In this document: positions 60,428-64,000 of the stretch, in pieces
Numbering within the stretch: the stretch's first letter is position 1
Layout: each line of letters begins with the position of its first letter
NCBI RefSeq assembly: GCF_016909575.1
Contig: NZ_JAFBGA010000001.1
Span: 124,001 to 188,000 of the forward strand
DNA length: 64,000 bases
DNA from: Streptomyces sp. HB132
Lineage (GTDB): Bacteria > Actinomycetota > Actinomycetes > Streptomycetales > Streptomycetaceae
Direction of reading: 5' to 3'
Position numbers and translations under genes: made by a program
The notes under the pieces: model-generated
The model's database searches: none
What the model saw: only the letters and a program-made list of their open reading frames with translations
Told to the model about the DNA's origin: nothing

Positions 60428-62710
60428 ATGTCGCACCCGCAGCCCGCCCACGACTCCGGCACCGACGCGCGCCGGACGGGGACGCTGCACGCGACCGGAG
60501 CGTGGTGTGCGCGTCACTTCGTGACCGTCATCGTGCTGTGGCTGGCCGCGCTCGCCGCGCTCCAGGGCCTCCAGCACGCCTACGGCGGCGACTACTCGGA
60601 CAACTTCGCGATCCCCGGCACCCAGTCGCAGGACGGCCTGGACGTCCTGGAAGCGCACGCCCCCTCGGCCGGCGGCTACGGCAGCCAGGTGGTGGTGCAC
60701 GACGCGGACAAGCAACTCAGCGAGCTGAGCAGCCAGATGTCGACGGTGGTCGGCAGCCTGCAGAAGCTCCCCGACGTGCTGTCCGCACAGAACCCGCTGA
60801 CCGCGCCGAGCAGCACCGGCGGACCGGACGTCGGCCCGCTCTCCGCCGACGGGAAGACGGCGTACATCACCGTCCGGTTCAGCGAGCAGCCCTCCACCCT
60901 CGGCTCCGGATACCTCGACGGTGTGGACTCCGCCGTGCGGCCGCTCCGCTCGGCGGGCGCCGAGGTGGAGTACGGCGGCTCGCTGGGTGAGCTGGCCCGT
61001 CCCGAGGCGAACGACCGCGTCAGCGAGGCCATCGGATTCGCGGTGGCCGTCCTCGTGCTGCTGATCGGCTTCGGCAGCCTCCTGGCGGCCCTGCTCCCCC
61101 TGATCACGGCCCTCATCTGTGTCGTCTGCGGGCTCGGCCTGCTGGGACTGCTGGCCGCGGCGACGACCTTCGCCACCGTGTCACCGACCCTGGCCACGAT
61201 GATCGGGCTCGGCGTCGGCATCGACTACGCCCTGTTCCTGGTGACCCGGCACCGCCAGAACCTCATGGACGGCGGGGATCCGGTGGCCGCCGCCGGGGAC
61301 GCCACGGCGACCAGCGGACGGGCCGTGCTGCTCTCCGGGTGCACGGTGATCATCGCTCTCTGCGGGCTGTGGGTCTCCGGCATCGGCTTCATCGGCAAAC
61401 TCGGCCTGGCGGCTGCCGTCACGGTCGTCACGGCGGTGCTCGGGGCGCTCACCCTGGTGCCTGCGATGCTCGGCCTGACCGGGAGGTACATCGACCGGAT
61501 CCACGTACGCAAGCCGATCGCCGAGGTGGAGACCGACGCGGAGGCAGGTCCGGAGCCCGGGGCGGAGGGTGCCGCGGGCCGGGGCCGGGCGACGCACGGG
61601 ACGTGGCACCGGTACGCGCAGCGGGTCGAGCGACGGCCGTGGTGGTTCCTGGCCGGCGGGGTCGTGGTGCTGGCGGTCCTCGCCTTCCCCCTCTTCTTCA
61701 TCCAGCTCGGCCACATCGGGGACGGCGCCGATCCCGAGTCGTTCACCGACCGGCGCGCCTACGACCTCATGTCCTCGGCGTTCGGACCCGGCTCGAACGG
61801 CCCGCTGACGCTCGTGATCGACCAGAGCGAGGTCCCGCAGAGCGACCGGTCCGCACTGCAGAGCCAGGCCCAGCAGTCCCTGACCGACGTGCCGGACGCC
61901 GCCGTCATCACCCCGCTCGCCGCCACCTCGGACGGGGACGTCCTCACGGCCACCGCCTACTCCGTCGCCGCGCCGCAGGACGAGCGGACCACCAGCCTGG
62001 TCAACCACCTCACGGACGACGTCCTGCCCGACGCGGTCTCCGGCACCGCGGCGAACACCTACGTGACCGGTACGACGGCCGCCCAGGTCGACTTCCTGGA
62101 CATCGTCTCCCGCCGGCTGCCCCTGATCATCGCCGTGGTCGTGGGACTCGCCTTCCTCGTCATCCTGGCCGTGTTCCGCGGGCTGCTCGTCGCGGTCAAG
62201 GCGGCCGTGCTCAACGTGCTGTCGATCGCGGCCTCGTACGGGGTCGTGGTCGCCGTCTTCCAGTGGGGCTGGGGCGGGCCCGCGCTCGGGGTGTCGGGGG
62301 ACGTACCGATCGAGAGCTACGTCCCGATGATGATGTTCGCCATCGTCTTCGGGCTCAGCATGGACTACGAGATCTTCCTGCTGTCCCGGATCCATGAGGC
62401 GTGGCTGGCGACCAAGGACCCGAAGGCGAGCGTCGCGCACGCCCTGGAGATCACCGCGCGGGTGATCACGTGCGCCGCGCTGATCATGGTCAGCGTCTTC
62501 GCCGCCTTCATCATCAGCGACAACATCGTCGTCAAGATGCTCGGTCTCGGCCTCGCGGTCAGCGTGCTCGTCGACGCCACCGTCGTACGGCTCCTGCTGG
62601 TGCCCGCCGTGATGACCCTGCTCGGCCGCGCGGCCTGGTGGACGCCCCGGTGGCTGGACCGCATCCTGCCGCACCTCGACGCGGAAGGGGACGCGAAGGC
62701 GCGGGGGTGA
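60428..62710 (+). CDS. MMPL-family RND transporter
   Basis: 760 residues. Two MMPL repeats each have one helix, a large extracellular domain and five more helices; residues about 30-50 start the first and about 405-425 the second. Conserved parts are GLGVGIDYALFLVTRHRQNL with the next helix pair, and GLSMDYEIFLLSRIHEAW with the proton-relay Asp-Tyr. MMPL proteins export lipids or drugs using the proton gradient. Nothing nearby identifies the substrate. An acidic insert of about 40 residues separates the halves. Confidence 0.87.
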   Translation: MSHPQPAHDSGTDARRTGTLHATGAWCARHFVTVIVLWLAALAALQGLQHAYGGDYSDNFAIPGTQSQDGLDVLEAHAPSAGGYGSQVVVHDADKQLSELSSQMSTVVGSLQKLPDVLSAQNPLTAPSSTGGPDVGPLSADGKTAYITVRFSEQPSTLGSGYLDGVDSAVRPLRSAGAEVEYGGSLGELARPEANDRVSEAIGFAVAVLVLLIGFGSLLAALLPLITALICVVCGLGLLGLLAAATTFATVSPTLATMIGLGVGIDYALFLVTRHRQNLMDGGDPVAAAGDATATSGRAVLLSGCTVIIALCGLWVSGIGFIGKLGLAAAVTVVTAVLGALTLVPAMLGLTGRYIDRIHVRKPIAEVETDAEAGPEPGAEGAAGRGRATHGTWHRYAQRVERRPWWFLAGGVVVLAVLAFPLFFIQLGHIGDGADPESFTDRRAYDLMSSAFGPGSNGPLTLVIDQSEVPQSDRSALQSQAQQSLTDVPDAAVITPLAATSDGDVLTATAYSVAAPQDERTTSLVNHLTDDVLPDAVSGTAANTYVTGTTAAQVDFLDIVSRRLPLIIAVVVGLAFLVILAVFRGLLVAVKAAVLNVLSIAASYGVVVAVFQWGWGGPALGVSGDVPIESYVPMMMFAIVFGLSMDYEIFLLSRIHEAWLATKDPKASVAHALEITARVITCAALIMVSVFAAFIISDNIVVKMLGLGLAVSVLVDATVVRLLLVPAVMTLLGRAAWWTPRWLDRILPHLDAEGDAKARG

Positions 62711-62740
62711 CCCCGGGTCGGTGGTCACCGGCCCGGGGTC
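62709..62740. terminator. hairpin between convergent MMPL and LPMO genes
   Basis: A 9-bp outer stem (GACCCCGGG / CCCGGGGTC) with a structured 14-nt loop. It overlaps the MMPL stop codon, so it may serve both strands. Confidence 0.5.
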
Positions 62741-62758
62741 ACGCACGGCTCCTCGCGG

Positions 62759-63745
62759 TCAGTGGTTCTGCCCGGCCTGCCGGCGGCGGCGACGGCTCTG
62801 GGTCACCGCTCCCGCCGCGAAGATCAGGGCGGCTCCCGTCAGCGAGACCGCTGTCGCGGCCGGCAGGTATCCGGCCGATGAGTCGTCGCTGGAGGCCACC
62901 AGGGCCGCCCCGCCGACCGGGGCCGCGTGCCCGGCGTGCTCCGCGTGGGCCGGCACGGCCGGTGTCCCGGCCTTCTCCGCGGCCTCCGCCAGTTCGTCCG
63001 CCGACATCCGGCTGCCCTTCATGCCCGTGACCTGGCCGCTGCCGCCGTCGAAGACGATGTCGGAACAGGAGTAGAAGTTCTCCTGGCTGTCCGAGCGGAT
63101 CCAGTGGATGAAGAGCATGTGCTTGCCGGTCCTGCCCTGCGGGAGCTGGAGGTTCCAGTAGTAGTTGCCGCCGTCCGAGCCCGCGCCACCGGCCTGCGGC
63201 GGATTGTTCACGGTCTGGGTGAGCGTCAGGTCGTCCCACGCCAGGGGCTGGTCGGGCGTCCACCCGTTCTTGGTGATGTAGACGTCGAACTTGCCCGGGT
63301 GCGCGGCCCAGTTGCTGTACTTGACCTGCGTCGTGGAGCCTGCCGTGAGGTGTGTCGTCGGCCAGTCGCCGCGGGCCGCGTTGTACGAGGAGAAGTTGTA
63401 CGGACCGTTGTGGCCGCCGCTGCACAGCTCGCCGTCGGGGATGTACCCCTTGGTCCGTCCGCCGCCGTTGGAGTCCAGGACACCGAACCAGTTGTAGAGC
63501 GGCGTCGTGCCGGTCTGCGCGACCGCGGCGGCACAGGCCGGGTTCGACGGCATCTGGTTACCGCTCGCGATCATGTCCTTGTAGCAGAGGTAGCTGCGGG
63601 AGCCCGGCTCCATGGCGACGCCGTGGGCGGACGCGGGAGTGGGCAGTCCGGCCAGGGTGAGGGCCAGGAGGCCCGCTCCCAGGAAGCTCAGCGCGCGGGG
63701 GGCGCGTAACCGAGTGCTTCTCCGAACGGTGTTTCGCTTGGCCAT
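62759..63745 (-). CDS. membrane-anchored AA10 lytic polysaccharide monooxygenase
   Basis: 328 residues from ATG 63745. After a signal peptide (1-40, ending ASA) the mature chain begins with His41 (HGVAMEPGSRS), as the copper histidine brace requires. His149 in NWAAHPGKFDVYITKNG is the second ligand, and Phe224 in ENFYSCSDIVF is probably axial. The domain ends near 235. A linker with His/Glu/Ala (PAHAEHAGHAAP) leads to a C-terminal membrane helix (about 288-314) and a basic tail. There is no cellulose-binding module. The FDVYITKNGW pattern is close to cellulose-active members; a perfect CebR box lies 217 nt upstream. It should cleave crystalline cellulose or chitin oxidatively. Confidence 0.88.
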   Translation of the reverse strand: MAKRNTVRRSTRLRAPRALSFLGAGLLALTLAGLPTPASAHGVAMEPGSRSYLCYKDMIASGNQMPSNPACAAAVAQTGTTPLYNWFGVLDSNGGGRTKGYIPDGELCSGGHNGPYNFSSYNAARGDWPTTHLTAGSTTQVKYSNWAAHPGKFDVYITKNGWTPDQPLAWDDLTLTQTVNNPPQAGGAGSDGGNYYWNLQLPQGRTGKHMLFIHWIRSDSQENFYSCSDIVFDGGSGQVTGMKGSRMSADELAEAAEKAGTPAVPAHAEHAGHAAPVGGAALVASSDDSSAGYLPAATAVSLTGAALIFAAGAVTQSRRRRRQAGQNH

Positions 63746-63961
63746 GAGTTGGTCTCCTTCGGGATTCTCTGTTGGGGCAGATGACCCTGGTGGCCCCCAC
63801 GCGCAGGGAGCGCCGAGCGCCTGAGCGAGACGTGCCGGTACAGCCGGGCCGAAGACGTGCCGGGGCGGCGGGTGAGGCCCGTGGACCGGTTTCGTGCCGG
63901 CCCGTCCCGGGCCCCTGGCCGACCTGTCTTCGGCTCGTGCGGGTGGGGGGAGAGGGGCCCA

Positions 63962-63975
63962 TGGGAGCGCTCCCA
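63962..63975. promoter_or_regulatory. perfect CebR operator
   Basis: TGGGAGCGCTCCCA is the exact 14-bp CebR palindrome known from cellulose-utilisation genes of Streptomyces. It is 216 nt upstream of the LPMO start codon and could also serve a gene beyond the window edge. Confidence 0.75.
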
Positions 63976-64000
63976 AAAAAGTAGCGCGGACGGGGTGGTC

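Noticed and set aside
60428..62746. 521-codon minus-strand frame opposite the MMPL gene
   Set aside because: Arg/Asp/His-rich antisense translation without any recognisable domain.

Overview
The window is high-GC actinobacterial DNA and reads as a Streptomyces chromosome core region. The evidence is strong G/C bias at third codon positions, GTG/TTG starts, and a gene order (cysS-rlmB ... msiK ... cdgB ... nagKA ... otsAB ... thrC-cold shock-groEL ... murQ) that matches, from memory, the region around SCO4235-SCO4310 of S. coelicolor. I see no insertion sequence, prophage or CRISPR array. The accessory content is small: a toxin/immunity-like pair, a WhiJ/Scr1-type regulator cluster and four broken genes.

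Layout. 1-6.2 kb: end of cysS, rlmB, a DoxX membrane protein, a sugar nucleotidyltransferase, the multi-sugar ABC ATPase msiK, and tRNA-Thr(TGT). 6.3-7.4 kb: a secreted TNT-type NAD glycohydrolase with a probable immunity gene. 7.7-13.2 kb: amine oxidase-type flavoenzymes, an APH(6)-type kinase, a GNAT acetyltransferase and a pentapeptide-repeat protein. 13.3-16.0 kb: a two-component system divergent from a secreted HbpS/GlcG-family protein. 16.0-19.9 kb: M4 metalloprotease, TerD, ArfB-like rescue factor, flavin reductase. 20.0-23.0 kb: cdgB diguanylate cyclase and a CBM membrane protein. 23.0-27.7 kb: amino-sugar block (PfkB kinase, nagA, nagK, a sugar-binding lipoprotein) with a DasR box. 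27.7-31.4 kb: trehalose (otsA, otsB) and glucosylglycerate (gpgS) synthesis. 31.5-36 kb: a SAM riboswitch, thrC, a sulfur-carrier-like gene, cold-shock gene, and groEL under two CIRCE elements. 36-43 kb: small regulators, membrane proteins and broken genes. 43.2-46.7 kb: MurNAc PTS, murQ and murR. 46.8-50 kb: small hypotheticals, an MFS exporter and an HD protein. 50-56.2 kb: a 5-oxoproline utilisation locus (DUF2891, DUF979, DUF969, GntR, pxpABC). 56.3-64 kb: an ECF-type sigma factor, a secreted lipase, CutC under a second DasR-like box, an MMPL transporter, and a membrane-anchored AA10 LPMO behind a perfect CebR box.

How it fits together. Much of the window concerns saprophytic sugar use and its regulation. 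MsiK energises several sugar ABC importers. NagK/NagA and MurP/MurQ feed amino sugars into glycolysis. DasR-like and CebR-like boxes link chitin and cellulose signals to nagKA, cutC and the LPMO. The most system-like novelty is the 5-oxoproline locus. Two divergent operons, one catabolic (pxpABC) and one encoding two DUF membrane proteins plus DUF2891, carry the same 15-bp palindrome placed inside the promoter spacer, with a GntR/FCD regulator gene between them.
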